A stretch of 64,000 bases of DNA from Actinomyces viscosus (GCF_900637975.1 NZ_LR134477.1:2418001-2482000), one strand, 5' to 3'. Shown: positions 24,545-33,495, numbered from the stretch's first letter. Notes: generated from the sequence alone by a model not told the origin. Made by a program: numbers and translations.

Positions 24545-25231
24545 TCAGGACAGGTCGGCGTACTCCTGGGGCACGTCGGCAACGGCCTGGGCGACGGGGG
24601 TGTCGCCGTCGTAGAAGGGGATGACCTTGCCGATGCTGGCCGGCTCGGCGAGCACGGCGGCGATGACACGAGCCACGTTGCCGCGGGACGTCGGCGCCTT
24701 CGAGGACGGGGTGCCCTTGAGAACGCGGGCCACGGTGATGGCTCCGGTGGGCTCCTCCAGGGTCAGCAGGCCCGGCCCCAGGATCGTCCAGTCCAGGTCG
24801 GTGGTCTGCAGATGGCGGTCGGCCGCGATCTTGGCGATGGCGTAGGCGCGCAACGGGTGGTCCACGGACACCTCCCCGTAGGCGGTGAGGAAGGAGACCA
24901 TGACGTAGCGCCTGACCCCGGCTGCGGCCGCGGCCTCCATAGAACGGATGGCGGCGGCGCGGTCGACGGCGTCGGTGCGCTCCGGGCCACCCTTGCCGCC
25001 GGCCCCGGCGGACCAGACGATCGCGTCGGCGCCGGCAAAGGCCCGGGCGAGCTCGGCGACGTCGGCCTCCTCGACGGACAGGACCAGTGGGGTGGCGCCG
25101 ACGGCGGCGACGTCGTCGGCCTGATCAGGGTTGCGGATGAGGGAGACGACCTCGTGGCCGGCCTCCACGAGCAGCGGTGCGGCCAGCAGCGCGACCTTGC
25201 CGTGGCCTCCGATCATGACGATGCGGGACAT
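24545..25231 (-). CDS. NAD(P)-binding SDR-like protein
   Basis: 228 aa starting MSRIVMIGGHGKVALLAAPL: the Gly-x-x-Gly-x-x Rossmann motif (GGHGKVA) of atypical short-chain dehydrogenases (NAD(P)H-binding, NmrA-like). Further marks are the central VSFLTAYG strand and the YAIAKIAADRHL helix, which gives a Tyr-x-x-x-Lys pair. Substrate unknown. The start is set at 25231, where the fold begins and AAAGG precedes; a longer frame upstream is low-complexity. Single gene. Confidence 0.82.
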   Translation of the reverse strand: MSRIVMIGGHGKVALLAAPLLVEAGHEVVSLIRNPDQADDVAAVGATPLVLSVEEADVAELARAFAGADAIVWSAGAGGKGGPERTDAVDRAAAIRSMEAAAAAGVRRYVMVSFLTAYGEVSVDHPLRAYAIAKIAADRHLQTTDLDWTILGPGLLTLEEPTGAITVARVLKGTPSSKAPTSRGNVARVIAAVLAEPASIGKVIPFYDGDTPVAQAVADVPQEYADLS

Positions 25232-25378
25232 GTGCGACGCCCTTTCTGAAGAGTTCCTGGACCTTCGGGGCCGATCAGACGGTTCGGCCCGGGTGCGCCC
25301 CAGCATTCACCCCGCCCGCACCGCACGCACCTCCTCCCGCGCTGGGCGAACTGGGACATTGTGCCGACGGCGCGCCCG

Positions 25379-26113
25379 TCAGTCGCGAGCATGGACGGCC
25401 ACGAAGTTGGCCAGGAGCTTCCAGGAGTCGGAGACGTCGTCGAGGCGCACGCGGGCCTGGAGCTCGGCGAGCTCGTCGTCGGCGAAGTAGCCGTGACCGG
25501 AGTAGAAGCCGAGCCGGTGGGCGAGGTAGTCGCCGTCGAGCTCGGGATGGAACTGGGTGGCGTAGAGGTTGTTCTTGATGCGGAACATCTGCACGGGGCA
25601 GGCCTGGCCGGCCCCCAGGACGACGGCGTGGGGCGGCAGCTCGGTGACGGCCTCCTTGTGGGCGACGAAGGCCTGGAAGACCTTCGGGACACCTGCGCAG
25701 ATCGGGTCGGCCAGGCCGGCCTCGGTGAGGGTGACGTCGGGGGCGGTGACGGCCTCACCGTAGGTGGTGTCGACAACCGCGCCCTGGTGGCAGGCGAGCG
25801 TGCCGACGCCGTAGCAGGCGCCGAAGAAGGGGAAGTCGGCCTCGACGACGCGATCGAGCAACGTGGAGAGCTCGCCCTCGACCCGATTCTGGGTGTCCGA
25901 CTTCTTCTCCGGCGGGGTGGAGGCGTTGAAGGGAGAGCCACCCACGAGGATGCCGGACCAGTCGTCCAGGTCGATCTGCGGCAGGGGCCGGGACTCCAGG
26001 CGCAGTCGGACGAGCGTGGACTCGTTCAGGCCGGTGCGCTTGAGGAATGCCTCGTACTCGGCGTCAGCGGGCTCGTCGTCGCTGCGGGTGGCCAGGAAGA
26101 GGAAGGGTTTCAC
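25379..26113 (-). CDS. Class I glutamine amidotransferase-like protein
   Basis: 244 aa. The nucleophile elbow FFGACYGVGTLACHQG (Cys at about 99) and the His-Glu pair in ATQFHPELD (about 187-192) complete the GATase-1 triad. Stand-alone proteins of this kind are often annotated as GMP synthase-like amidotransferases and may act on gamma-glutamyl or unknown substrates. Transcribed in the same direction as the PNP-like gene upstream, with 67 bases between them. Confidence 0.88.
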   Translation of the reverse strand: MKPFLFLATRSDDEPADAEYEAFLKRTGLNESTLVRLRLESRPLPQIDLDDWSGILVGGSPFNASTPPEKKSDTQNRVEGELSTLLDRVVEADFPFFGACYGVGTLACHQGAVVDTTYGEAVTAPDVTLTEAGLADPICAGVPKVFQAFVAHKEAVTELPPHAVVLGAGQACPVQMFRIKNNLYATQFHPELDGDYLAHRLGFYSGHGYFADDELAELQARVRLDDVSDSWKLLANFVAVHARD

Positions 26114-26180
26114 GGGATGACCTTAGCGGGGGCCGGCAGACGGGTCAGCATCGTTTCTCACGCCGTTCTCAGAATCACGT

Positions 26181-27002
26181 TCAGTTACCGGCCTGCAGGC
26201 TTCTGAGAACCTCCTCGACGGCCGCCAGGGCGACACCGGAGGCCTGCCGCAAGGAGAGCTGCGCCTGTCCGAGGTTCCCGCCGGCGGCCGGGGCGTCGAG
26301 GTAGGTCAGGGCGGAGACGGACACGCCTCGGGAGGCCAGTGCCATGGCCTCAGCAACGGAGTCGGTGACGGCGACGTCGGCCCCCATGGAGGCCAGGACA
26401 CGGGACTCGGCCGGGCTCGGGCGCAGGGGGCCGGGAACGAGCGCGGCGACGGCGCTGCCACTGACCCCACGTAGGCGCCCCAGACGCTCGGTGAGGTTCG
26501 CGTCCCAGCTCGCCGAGACCATGCCGGTGGCCTGGAAGAGCGGACCGCCGGAGAGGTTGAGATGGTCGGAGACGACGCGCACCTGGCCCGGCGCCGCCCC
26601 TCCGGCCACATCACCGGAGCCGCGCAGCGGGGTGGCACGGGTGACGAGCAGGGCGGCACGCAGGCGGGCACCACAGGCGATCCGAGCCAGCGCCGTCGTA
26701 CTGCGGACGGACTCACCCTCGTACAGGCTGGTGCGACCACGGGCCACGAGGACACCGAGACCGCCGCGCTCGTAGGACATCAGGGCGTCCTCCTGGCCGG
26801 GGGCGCTCGGGGCGTGGACGCCGGGCAGGAAGGACAGGCGCACACGGGCTGATGGACGGCCCCAGACCTGGTCGAGGTCGCGCAGGAAGGCTGGTTCGGC
26901 GATGACGAGGAGGTCGTGACGGGCGCGCCCCGTGGCCAGGAGGATGGAGGCGCCGTCGGGGTCCTCGTCCCAGGTTCCTAGTGGGACGGACTGCTGGGCC
27001 AT
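26181..27002 (-). CDS. Purine nucleoside phosphorylase-like protein
   Basis: 273 aa from the ATG at 27002, which has GAGGAGAA 5 bases upstream; the frame extends further up but is low-complexity there. PNP family features: VARGRTSLYEGES (compare GR-x-H-x-YEG), DHLNLSGG, and a late VLASMGADVAVTDSVAEAMA block matching the family's AMG...MST-PEA region. That block reads VTDSVAEA, so the base-recognition site has diverged and substrate choice may differ. Presumed role: purine salvage. Confidence 0.75.
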   Translation of the reverse strand: MAQQSVPLGTWDEDPDGASILLATGRARHDLLVIAEPAFLRDLDQVWGRPSARVRLSFLPGVHAPSAPGQEDALMSYERGGLGVLVARGRTSLYEGESVRSTTALARIACGARLRAALLVTRATPLRGSGDVAGGAAPGQVRVVSDHLNLSGGPLFQATGMVSASWDANLTERLGRLRGVSGSAVAALVPGPLRPSPAESRVLASMGADVAVTDSVAEAMALASRGVSVSALTYLDAPAAGGNLGQAQLSLRQASGVALAAVEEVLRSLQAGN

Positions 27003-27318
27003 GGGTTCTCCTCGGGTGCGCCCGGGGCGGGCGGTAGGGCGGGGACGATGGCCGGCGTTGGGCGCCGGCCAGGGTGGGGCGAAGTCTACGCGAAGTCGCC
27101 GGGGCGCGCCGCCGTCCGGTCCGGCTCGCGAGAGGGGCGGCAGGCTCCGAGCAACCGCCTCAAGGCACACGCCCCGTCGCGGTCGTACCGTAGGTCTCGC
27201 GTTCGAGGGGTAAAGGGCACGACCGCGCGACCTACCCTACGAACACGCCGACGCCTCAGCGTGCGTTCGCAACAGGGCCTCACTGCGGCCGGCCCCGGCC
27301 TGCCCGGTCTACCCCGGT
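27003..27318. repeat. Intergenic region holding an inverted-repeat element shared with 63301-63381
   Basis: No gene found. Bases 27178-27258 match the reverse complement of 63301-63381 over about 80 bases (both include GCGTTCGAGGGGTA and GCGACCTACCCTACGAAC). Each copy is itself an imperfect palindrome around a GGTCGTACC/GGTACGACC core. The function is unknown. Confidence 0.7.
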
Positions 27319-27609
27319 CTACATGGTGCGGTTGAAGTAGATGTTCCCGCCGAAGAGGCAGATGATCTGGATCCACATGACGATGGCAACGGCCGGCATC
27401 ATCGGGATCGTCACAGCCGCCACCCACAGGAGGATGACGACGGCGACAACGTACGTCATGCGCCCGCCTGCGGGAGGCCACAGCGCGGCGGCTGGGCGGC
27501 CCTTACGGGTCCTGTCGGCCTTCGACGTCGAACCGGAGGGAGACGCGCCCGCAGACGAAGCGGCGGGGGCGGGAGAGGAGGCGGGAGAAACGGGATCTGA
27601 CTCAGACAT
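27319..27609 (-). CDS. Small membrane protein coupled to XRE regulator
   Basis: 96 aa. A Ser/Pro/Ala-rich cytosolic N-terminus (about 50 residues) is followed by two hydrophobic helices (YVVAVVILLWVAAVTIPMM and AIVMWIQIICLFGGN). The ATG overlaps the end of the XRE regulator gene by 8 bases. Such small helical membrane proteins paired with short XRE regulators are common in Firmicutes and Actinobacteria; function unknown. Confidence 0.68.
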   Translation of the reverse strand: MSESDPVSPASSPAPAASSAGASPSGSTSKADRTRKGRPAAALWPPAGGRMTYVVAVVILLWVAAVTIPMMPAVAIVMWIQIICLFGGNIYFNRTM

Positions 27610-27784
27610 GGAAGATCTCCTCGACGGTGGTCTCGAAGTAGCGGGCGATGGCGAGGGGAAGGGAGGGGTCGTACTTGCCCTTCTCGATGGAGTTGACGCT
27701 CTGCCTGGACACGCCCAGGGCGGCGCCGAGCTGGGCCTGGGTCAGGCCGCGCGCCTCGCGCAGACTGCGCACGTCGTTATCCAT
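27602..27784 (-). CDS. Short XRE-family (Cro/CI-type) transcriptional regulator
   Basis: 60 aa, essentially only a helix-turn-helix: SLREARGLTQAQLGAALGVS followed by RQSVNSIEKGKYDPSLPLA and the YFETTVEEIF ending typical of the YgzD/YvaO-type small regulators. Encoded with the membrane protein in an overlapping pair. TGTCA-rich palindromes just upstream are probable self-binding sites. Confidence 0.88.
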   Translation of the reverse strand: MDNDVRSLREARGLTQAQLGAALGVSRQSVNSIEKGKYDPSLPLAIARYFETTVEEIFHV

Positions 27785-27824
27785 GGCGATCATCCCTTGA
27801 GCAGTCGCTCACCCCGCAAAAGGG

Positions 27825-27877
27825 TGTCATGTTTGCTTGACATGTCTAGTGTGCTTGACAGAATCTGTCATGTCAAG
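27825..27877. promoter_or_regulatory. Operator candidates (TGTCA/TGACA palindromes) between XRE gene and 27947 gene
   Basis: TGTCA-N8-TGACA at 27825-27842 and the nested palindrome TGACAGAATCTGTCA at 27856-27870, inside CTTGACA...TGTCAAG (27854-27877). The region separates the regulator gene from a divergent gene, so both could be controlled. The TTGACA hexamers may also serve as -35 boxes. Confidence 0.55.
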
Positions 27878-27946
27878 CCTACTTCACATGACGGCTTTAT
27901 TGGACGCAATGTGCAAGAAAAATAGATTGTCATCTAATCTCCAGCC

Positions 27947-28315
27947 ATGGCTGAGCGAACTTTCATCATCAAAGCTCCGATCGACCAGGCCCAGACAGCG
28001 GTCTTGAACGTCTTCACCAGCGAGGGCTGGAACGTCGCGCCCTTCTCCGGCGACACGGTCCAGATCTCCCGCGGCAAGAAGGGCATGTCCATCGCCTTCG
28101 GCGCCTTCATGGGCAAGGACTTCTACCTCTCGCAGAACCTTCAGTTCGGGACCGGCCCCCAGGGCGAGACCCTGGTGCGTTACCTCTCCTCGACGGGGTC
28201 GGCCTTCATCGGCGGCGCGATCGGCATGCGCAAGTCCGTCAAGACGCACGCCGAGTACGTCGAGAAGCTCACCCAGGCCCTGCAGGCTCAAGGAATCCTC
28301 CTGGGCGTGCAGTAA
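27947..28315 (+). CDS. Conserved hypothetical cytosolic protein
   Basis: 122 aa beginning MAERTFIIKAPIDQAQTAVL. Alternating strands and helices (ISRGKKGMSIAFGAFMGKDF, then RYLSSTGSAFIGGAIGM) give an alpha/beta protein without signal or membrane segment. Not recognised. Divergent from the XRE regulator and possibly controlled from the shared palindromes. Confidence 0.65.
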   Translation: MAERTFIIKAPIDQAQTAVLNVFTSEGWNVAPFSGDTVQISRGKKGMSIAFGAFMGKDFYLSQNLQFGTGPQGETLVRYLSSTGSAFIGGAIGMRKSVKTHAEYVEKLTQALQAQGILLGVQ

Positions 28316-28494
28316 CCGCCACCAGCACCGGACGCCACCGGCGCCACAGCCTCTCACCCCCTCATCCCTGTCCACCCACTGCGCCTCCGGCCACCCCAGG
28401 TGACCGGAGGCCTTCTGCCGCTCGGCTCACCCCACGTGCTCCGACCTCGCTCCGCCGTCCCCGCACGCGCCTTCCCACCGGGCACAATCGGGGC

Positions 28495-31464
28495 ATGAGT
28501 CGCACCGGACGTCCCGGGCCACAGGGCCGCACGCTCCCGCAGCGCACCGACCCCATCGGGGCGCTGCTCGCCTCTCCCCCTGACCTGCCGGTGGTCGAGG
28601 TGCTGCCCGAGCTGCGCGAGCACCTCTCCCCCGGTTCCGACGGCGTCGGCGCAGGCCTGGTACTGACCGCGCCGCCCGGGACCGGCAAGACCACGCTCAT
28701 CCCGCCGCTCCTGGCCGACGTCATCGCCCAGGCCCGGCCCACCTGGGCATCGGACGGCAACGGCCCGCGGCGCAGGCCGGGCCGCGTCGTCGTCACCCAG
28801 CCGCGCCGTATTGCCGCCCGTGCGGCGGCCCGGCGCCTGGCGGCCCTCCTGGGCGAGGAGGTCGGCGGCACGGTCGGCTACGCGGTGCGCGGGGAGCGGC
28901 GCACCGGCCCGTCCACCCGGATCGAGGTCGTCACCGCCGGGCTCCTCCTGCGCCGGCTCCAGCGCGACCCGGAGCTGACCGGCGTCGACGCCGTCATCCT
29001 CGACGAGGTCCACGAGCGCTCCCTGGACAGCGACCTGCTCCTGGCCCTGCTGGCCGACGCCCGCGCGGCCCTGCGCGAGGACCTGACACTCGTGGCCATG
29101 TCCGCCACGCTCGACGCCGACCGCCTGCGCCGCGTCCTGGGCGGCGCGCAGGCGGGTTCGGGCGGCACGGACGGCACAGAGCCCGCGGATCGCCCGGCGC
29201 CGCTGGTGGAGGTGCCCGAGCGGCTCCACCCCATCGAGGAGGTGTGGGCGCCGCCGGGGCGGAGCGGACGGCTGGGGCCGCGCGGGGTGCCGCGCGAGTT
29301 CCTCGCCCACGTCGCCGCCACCGTGGAGCGGGCGCTGGCCGAGCATGCCGGCGACGTCCTGGTCTTCCTGCCCGGCGCCCGCGAGGTCGACGACGTCGTC
29401 GCCCGCCTGCGCCGGGCCGTCCCCGAGGACCCTGAGCCCGTCGACGTCCTGCCACTGCACGGCCGCCTGCCCGCGAGCGCCCAGGACGCGGCCCTGGCTC
29501 CGAGCCCGGTGGGGCGGCGGCGCGTCGTGGTGGCGACGAACGTGGCCGAGTCCTCGCTGACCGTGCCCGGGGTGCGGGTGGTGGTGGACTCCACGCTGGC
29601 GCGCGAGCCGCGTCTGGACGTGGCCCGGTCCATGAGCGGCCTGGTGACGGTGGGGGTCTCGCGGGCGGCCGGGGTGCAGCGGGCCGGGCGGGCGGGTCGC
29701 GAGGGGCCCGGCGTCGTCTACCGCTGCTGCTCGCCCACGGACTGGGCGCGCTCACCGCTGGCCCCGACCCCGGAGATCCTGTCCGCGGACCTGACCGGGG
29801 CGGCGCTTGAGCTGGCCGTGTGGGGCGTGCCCGACGGCGCGGGGCTGGCCTGGCTGGACGAGCCGCCGGCCGCGGCGATGACGGCCGCCTGTCAGGCGCT
29901 GGAGCATCTGGGGCTGGCCGGAGCCGACGGGGTGACGCCTCTGGGGCGGGCGGTGGCCGGGCTGCCGGCGGGCGTGCGCGAGGCCCGGGCCCTGCTGGTG
30001 ACGGCGCCGGTTCTGGGGGCGCGTCGGGCGGCGCGGGCCACGGCGCTGCTGACCGCCGACCTGCGCGCACCGGGCGGGGACCTGACGGCCCTGGCCCGGC
30101 AGGTGCGCGGCGGCGGGGCCGGGTCGGGGGCGTGGAAGACGGAGGCGCGCCGCCTGGAGCAGGCCTGGCGGCGCGGCGTCGAGGAGAACCCCGACGTCGC
30201 GGGCGGCGCTTCCCCGGCCGACGGCGCCGGTCAGGGCGCCCCCGGCTCTGCACCCGGCCCGCAGGGAGCCGACGGCGCCCGGGCGGGCGACCTGGAGGCG
30301 GCGGTGGCCCTCGTGGCCGGGACGGCGCAGCCGCAGTGGATCGCCAGGCGTCGGGGGCCGGCGCCCCGGGCGGGACAGGAGGCGCACTACGCGAGCGTCG
30401 CCGGGACCGGGCTGCGCCTGCCGGCCGACTCGCCCCTGGCGGAGTCCGAGTGGCTGGCGGTGGCCGACGTCGACCTCACCTCCGGCCGTGGGGACGCGCT
30501 GGTCCGGGCCGCGGCACCCCTGGATGAGGAGACGGCCCTGGAGCTGGCCGGTTCCTGGCTGTCCCAGGAGGAGCGCACCGTCTGGGACGGCGGGCGCCTG
30601 AGGACCGAGCGCGTGCGCCGGCTGGGAGCCATCACGCTCGCAGCGACCCCGGGGCCGCCGCCGGGACCTCAGGAGGTGGCGGGCGCCGTCGTCGCGCGGG
30701 TGCGCTCCGAGGGGGCCGATGCGGGCCTGGGCGTGCTGCCGTGGGATGAGGAGGCCCGCAGCCTGCGCGCCCGGCTGGCCCTGCTGCACGAGCACCTGGG
30801 CGAGCCCTGGCCGGATGTGAGCGATACGGCGCTGGCGGCCCGGGCCGAGGAGTGGCTGGCGCCGGCGGTCATGGGCCTGGTCGGGGGAGCCGAGTCGGGC
30901 CGGCGGGCGGGGGCCGCGTCGTCGGGCCCTGGACCGGGATCGGGACCGGGATCGGGCTCTGGGAGCCGGCGCTTCAGCCTGGAGCGGCTGGATGTGGCCG
31001 GGGCGCTGCGGGCGCTGCTGCCATGGCCGCAGGCGGCGCGCCTGGACGAGCTGGTGCCCGAGCGCATCGAGGTCCCCTCCGGGTCGCAGGTGCGGGTGGA
31101 CTACTGCGCCGCGGGCCCCTCCGGCAGCACGGCCGCCCTGGGGTCCTCGGGCTCCCGGGATTCCCGTGAACTCACCGCCTCGGCCGAGGCCGGTCAGGCG
31201 GGTCGGCCGGTGCTGGCGGTGCGGGTCCAGGAGTGCTTCGGCTGGGCGGCCACGCCGCGGATCGTGGACGGGCGGGTGGCGGTGCTGCTGCACCTGCTCT
31301 CGCCGGCGCGACGGCCGGTGGCGGTCACCGATGACCTGACCTCCTTCTGGGAGCAGGGCTACCCGCAGGTACGCGCCGAGATGCGCGGCCGCTACCCCAA
31401 GCACGCCTGGCCCGAGGACCCGTGGAACGCGCCCGCCACCCGGGGCACCGGGCGGCGTCGGTAG
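28495..31464 (+). CDS. hrpB: ATP-dependent RNA helicase HrpB
   Basis: 989-aa DEAH-box helicase. Motif I LTAPPGTGKTTLIPPLL (about residue 58), motif II ILDEVHERS (about 170), motif III MSATLDADRL (about 202), motif VI GVQRAGRAGREGPGVVYR (about 395). A C-terminal HrpB-specific region follows, containing SGSRRFSLERLDVAGALRAL and ending RGRYPKHAWPEDPWNAPATR, the family's typical ending. Longer than the E. coli protein because of Gly/Ala/Ser-rich insertions (about 560-600 and 800-825). Role in RNA metabolism not well defined in bacteria. Single gene. Confidence 0.92.
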   Translation: MSRTGRPGPQGRTLPQRTDPIGALLASPPDLPVVEVLPELREHLSPGSDGVGAGLVLTAPPGTGKTTLIPPLLADVIAQARPTWASDGNGPRRRPGRVVVTQPRRIAARAAARRLAALLGEEVGGTVGYAVRGERRTGPSTRIEVVTAGLLLRRLQRDPELTGVDAVILDEVHERSLDSDLLLALLADARAALREDLTLVAMSATLDADRLRRVLGGAQAGSGGTDGTEPADRPAPLVEVPERLHPIEEVWAPPGRSGRLGPRGVPREFLAHVAATVERALAEHAGDVLVFLPGAREVDDVVARLRRAVPEDPEPVDVLPLHGRLPASAQDAALAPSPVGRRRVVVATNVAESSLTVPGVRVVVDSTLAREPRLDVARSMSGLVTVGVSRAAGVQRAGRAGREGPGVVYRCCSPTDWARSPLAPTPEILSADLTGAALELAVWGVPDGAGLAWLDEPPAAAMTAACQALEHLGLAGADGVTPLGRAVAGLPAGVREARALLVTAPVLGARRAARATALLTADLRAPGGDLTALARQVRGGGAGSGAWKTEARRLEQAWRRGVEENPDVAGGASPADGAGQGAPGSAPGPQGADGARAGDLEAAVALVAGTAQPQWIARRRGPAPRAGQEAHYASVAGTGLRLPADSPLAESEWLAVADVDLTSGRGDALVRAAAPLDEETALELAGSWLSQEERTVWDGGRLRTERVRRLGAITLAATPGPPPGPQEVAGAVVARVRSEGADAGLGVLPWDEEARSLRARLALLHEHLGEPWPDVSDTALAARAEEWLAPAVMGLVGGAESGRRAGAASSGPGPGSGPGSGSGSRRFSLERLDVAGALRALLPWPQAARLDELVPERIEVPSGSQVRVDYCAAGPSGSTAALGSSGSRDSRELTASAEAGQAGRPVLAVRVQECFGWAATPRIVDGRVAVLLHLLSPARRPVAVTDDLTSFWEQGYPQVRAEMRGRYPKHAWPEDPWNAPATRGTGRRR

Positions 31465-31484
31465 CCTGCCAGAAACTGCCAGGT

Positions 31485-31558
31485 GTCGCGGACGCACCTT
31501 AGAGCCCTGGGGCTGACCCCTGCAGTGCCGTCCACGGGCCCTATGGTGCGTCCGCGAC
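31485..31558. repeat. 14-bp inverted repeat with 46-base spacer after hrpB
   Basis: GTCGCGGACGCACC (31485-31498) pairs perfectly with 31545-31558. It lies between the ends of convergent genes, so it could be a bidirectional terminator or a small mobile repeat. Confidence 0.55.
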
Positions 31559-31599
31559 GAGCCTGGCACCCGACCCGGGGCAGCCGATTCAGCGGCGGC

Positions 31600-32076
31600 T
31601 CACCAGGTGGAGACGTCCAGGCGGCTGAAGCGGAAGCCGGTGGGGTTGTGCTCGGTGTCGGGGTCGGCGTCGGGCACGACGTACCCGACGATCTGGAGGT
31701 TCCAGGTGCCGCGCCCGCCCCACAGGGTGGCCGTGGTGCGGGTACGGCCGCGGATGACCGGGAAGCCGGCGATCGTGTCGGCCTGGACGGAGACCACCTC
31801 GTGGGCGTGGTAGCGCATGGCTCCGGTGGCGATGTCCCCGAGCCACTCGATCTTGGGCTGGGGGTAGCCGGTCATGTGGGTCAGGACGCAGTCGTCGGTG
31901 AGCAGGGCGTCGATCGCCTTGGTGTCTCCGGCGACCATGGCGTCGCACAGCAGCGCGTAGAGGTCGGCGGCCGCGTGAGGGGCGGTCTCGGAGACGTGGG
32001 GGTGGGCAGAGCGAACCTGGGTCTGGGTGCGGGGCAGGGAGCGGGACTCGTGGGGACGGTGGGGGCGGCGGCTCAT
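31600..32076 (-). CDS. NTF2-like (SnoaL/DUF4440-type) protein
   Basis: 158 aa. After a basic, disordered start of about 35 residues, the cone-shaped NTF2 fold is suggested by YALLCDAMVAGDTKAIDALL, LTDDCVLTHMTGYPQPK and the two closing strands (TTATLWGGRGTWNLQIVGYV). Such domains serve as small enzymes or ligand-binding proteins; nothing indicates a substrate. The true start may lie within the first 35 codons. Confidence 0.75.
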   Translation of the reverse strand: MSRRPHRPHESRSLPRTQTQVRSAHPHVSETAPHAAADLYALLCDAMVAGDTKAIDALLTDDCVLTHMTGYPQPKIEWLGDIATGAMRYHAHEVVSVQADTIAGFPVIRGRTRTTATLWGGRGTWNLQIVGYVVPDADPDTEHNPTGFRFSRLDVSTW

Positions 32077-32308
32077 GACTCAAGGGTAGAGCCCGGCGTC
32101 GGCCAGTCCAGGGACCAAGAGCTTTCAGCGCGCTTAACAAGCGCGCAGGTCCCGGTGCATCTGGGATTGCACCGTGTTTCACGGCGTTGCACGGGGCGGC
32201 TCGACGCCGAGTGCCGCAGGGCCGTCCGGGACCGTCTGGAACCGACCGGTCCGACGCCGTCGGCGGCCCGGGTCCTGGATCCTGGGTCTCGGGTCCTGGG
32301 CCCTGGCC

Positions 32309-32423
32309 GTACTGCACGGGCCTCGGGTCTTACTGCCCGGGAGCCGACCGCACTCCATGGGGTCCGGACCCTCGTGCAGTACACCCGCACCTCCCCCAGT
32401 AGCCCCCGAGCCTCGTGGAGTAT
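32309..32423. repeat. 113-bp repeat, left copy
   Basis: Starts GTACTGCACGGGCCTCGGGT and ends with CCTCGTGGAGTAT; virtually identical to 33496-33608 in the same orientation. Each has internal inverted parts (GTACTGCACG with CGTGCAGTAC). It sits 5 bases beyond the stop codon of the 244-aa gene. Confidence 0.88.
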
Positions 32424-32428
32424 GAGCG

Positions 32429-33163
32429 TCAGTACCGCTCAAGCCACTCCGGGACAAGGTTCTGCGTCTCATAGCTCTCGGGAGGAGTGACCACCCACCC
32501 CATCTCTCGGAGAACATCCGCGGCAATGTCACTCGACGACCGAACGATGGACCTCGTCTGCTCCAACCTCCATCGGGCGCGAGCCCGATCAAGCTCCTTG
32601 CGCGCATTGACAGGATGGTCGATCCCAAGATCCTCGATCGCCATCGTCAGGAAGTCCTCCAACGTGGGCCGCAACCGTGGGCCGCCTACGGGGAAGTGGA
32701 TGTCAGAGATCTGGGGAGCCTTCTCCGCCCGTCCCCGCCGCTTGACCGTTCCTCGCTTACTGCCCCGGCCATCCCGCGACATGATGAAGGTCCACGCATC
32801 ACGATGGGCGTGAACATGAAGGTGTGAGCAGGGAACACTCGCCGAAGGGCGGTGCAGGTGGTCAAGGCGAGCAAGCCACTCACCTCCACCATGGGGGCGC
32901 AGGCCAAAGGTGGAGCTCTCAATGAGCATGTAAGGGTGCTGCGTCGACATCGTGCATCGATAGGACACGACCAGGTCGAGGAGCTCCCTGCCACCGATGG
33001 ACAAGACGATCGGGGCATTCTCTTTTGGAAGAACAGCCGCCTTCCAGGGATCCTCTCCCGCGATGTCGACCCGGAACTCGGGCGCTGCTGGACACACTGC
33101 CCGCACTGTGTGCGTCAAACCATCCGCGAAACGGAGGGTCTGCTCGTCAATCCCAACGTTCAC
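32429..33163 (-). CDS. Unknown 244-aa protein of a repeat-flanked two-gene module
   Basis: Starts with GTG overlapping the stop of the upstream 70-aa gene (GTGA). No family recognised. It contains a CSHLHVHAHRDAWTF segment (three histidines alternating, as in metal sites), a basic middle (GRGSKRGTVKRRGRAEK) and a helical C-terminus ending ETQNLVPEWLERY. Soluble, no signal peptide. With its small partner it resembles a toxin-antitoxin or other small defence pair by layout only. Confidence 0.6.
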   Translation of the reverse strand: MNVGIDEQTLRFADGLTHTVRAVCPAAPEFRVDIAGEDPWKAAVLPKENAPIVLSIGGRELLDLVVSYRCTMSTQHPYMLIESSTFGLRPHGGGEWLARLDHLHRPSASVPCSHLHVHAHRDAWTFIMSRDGRGSKRGTVKRRGRAEKAPQISDIHFPVGGPRLRPTLEDFLTMAIEDLGIDHPVNARKELDRARARWRLEQTRSIVRSSSDIAADVLREMGWVVTPPESYETQNLVPEWLERY

Positions 33164-33372
33164 TTGCCGAGGAGGAACATCAAGCTGTGGTACTCGGAAA
33201 ACAGCTTCAGGTCGTCTGACGGATAGTCACCGGTGTACTCCTGGGCAAGCGCAGCATCGACACTGCCGAACCGGCGCTCGAGCTCACTGGTGACAGCCCT
33301 CTCGCGCTCCTCAAGCTCAGCCTGCGAGAAGTGCCTGACGACCTCACGCGACAAGACAAGGGCGGTGGACAT
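33160..33372 (-). CDS. Unknown 70-aa partner protein of the repeat-flanked module
   Basis: Begins MSTALVLSREVVRHFSQAEL, with GGAAGGA 8 bases before the ATG. Helical and acidic, containing EERERAVTSELERRFGSVDA. The stop overlaps the next gene (GTGA), so the two are translated together. Family unknown; size and order fit an antitoxin or small subunit. Confidence 0.6.
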   Translation of the reverse strand: MSTALVLSREVVRHFSQAELEERERAVTSELERRFGSVDAALAQEYTGDYPSDDLKLFSEYHSLMFLLGK

Positions 33373-33495
33373 GCGACTGCTTCCTTCCAATGGTTGTGTC
33401 CGCAATGTAGCGCATCGCTGCGACACAAACCGACCCCACTGACAGACCACTTCAGTGACGGTCTTAGTCAGGATAAACCACCTCTGGTCGTACTG

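Noticed and set aside
28994..30253. Long minus-strand frame opposite hrpB
   Set aside because: Almost only Arg, Pro, Ala and Gly; antisense shadow of a clear helicase gene.
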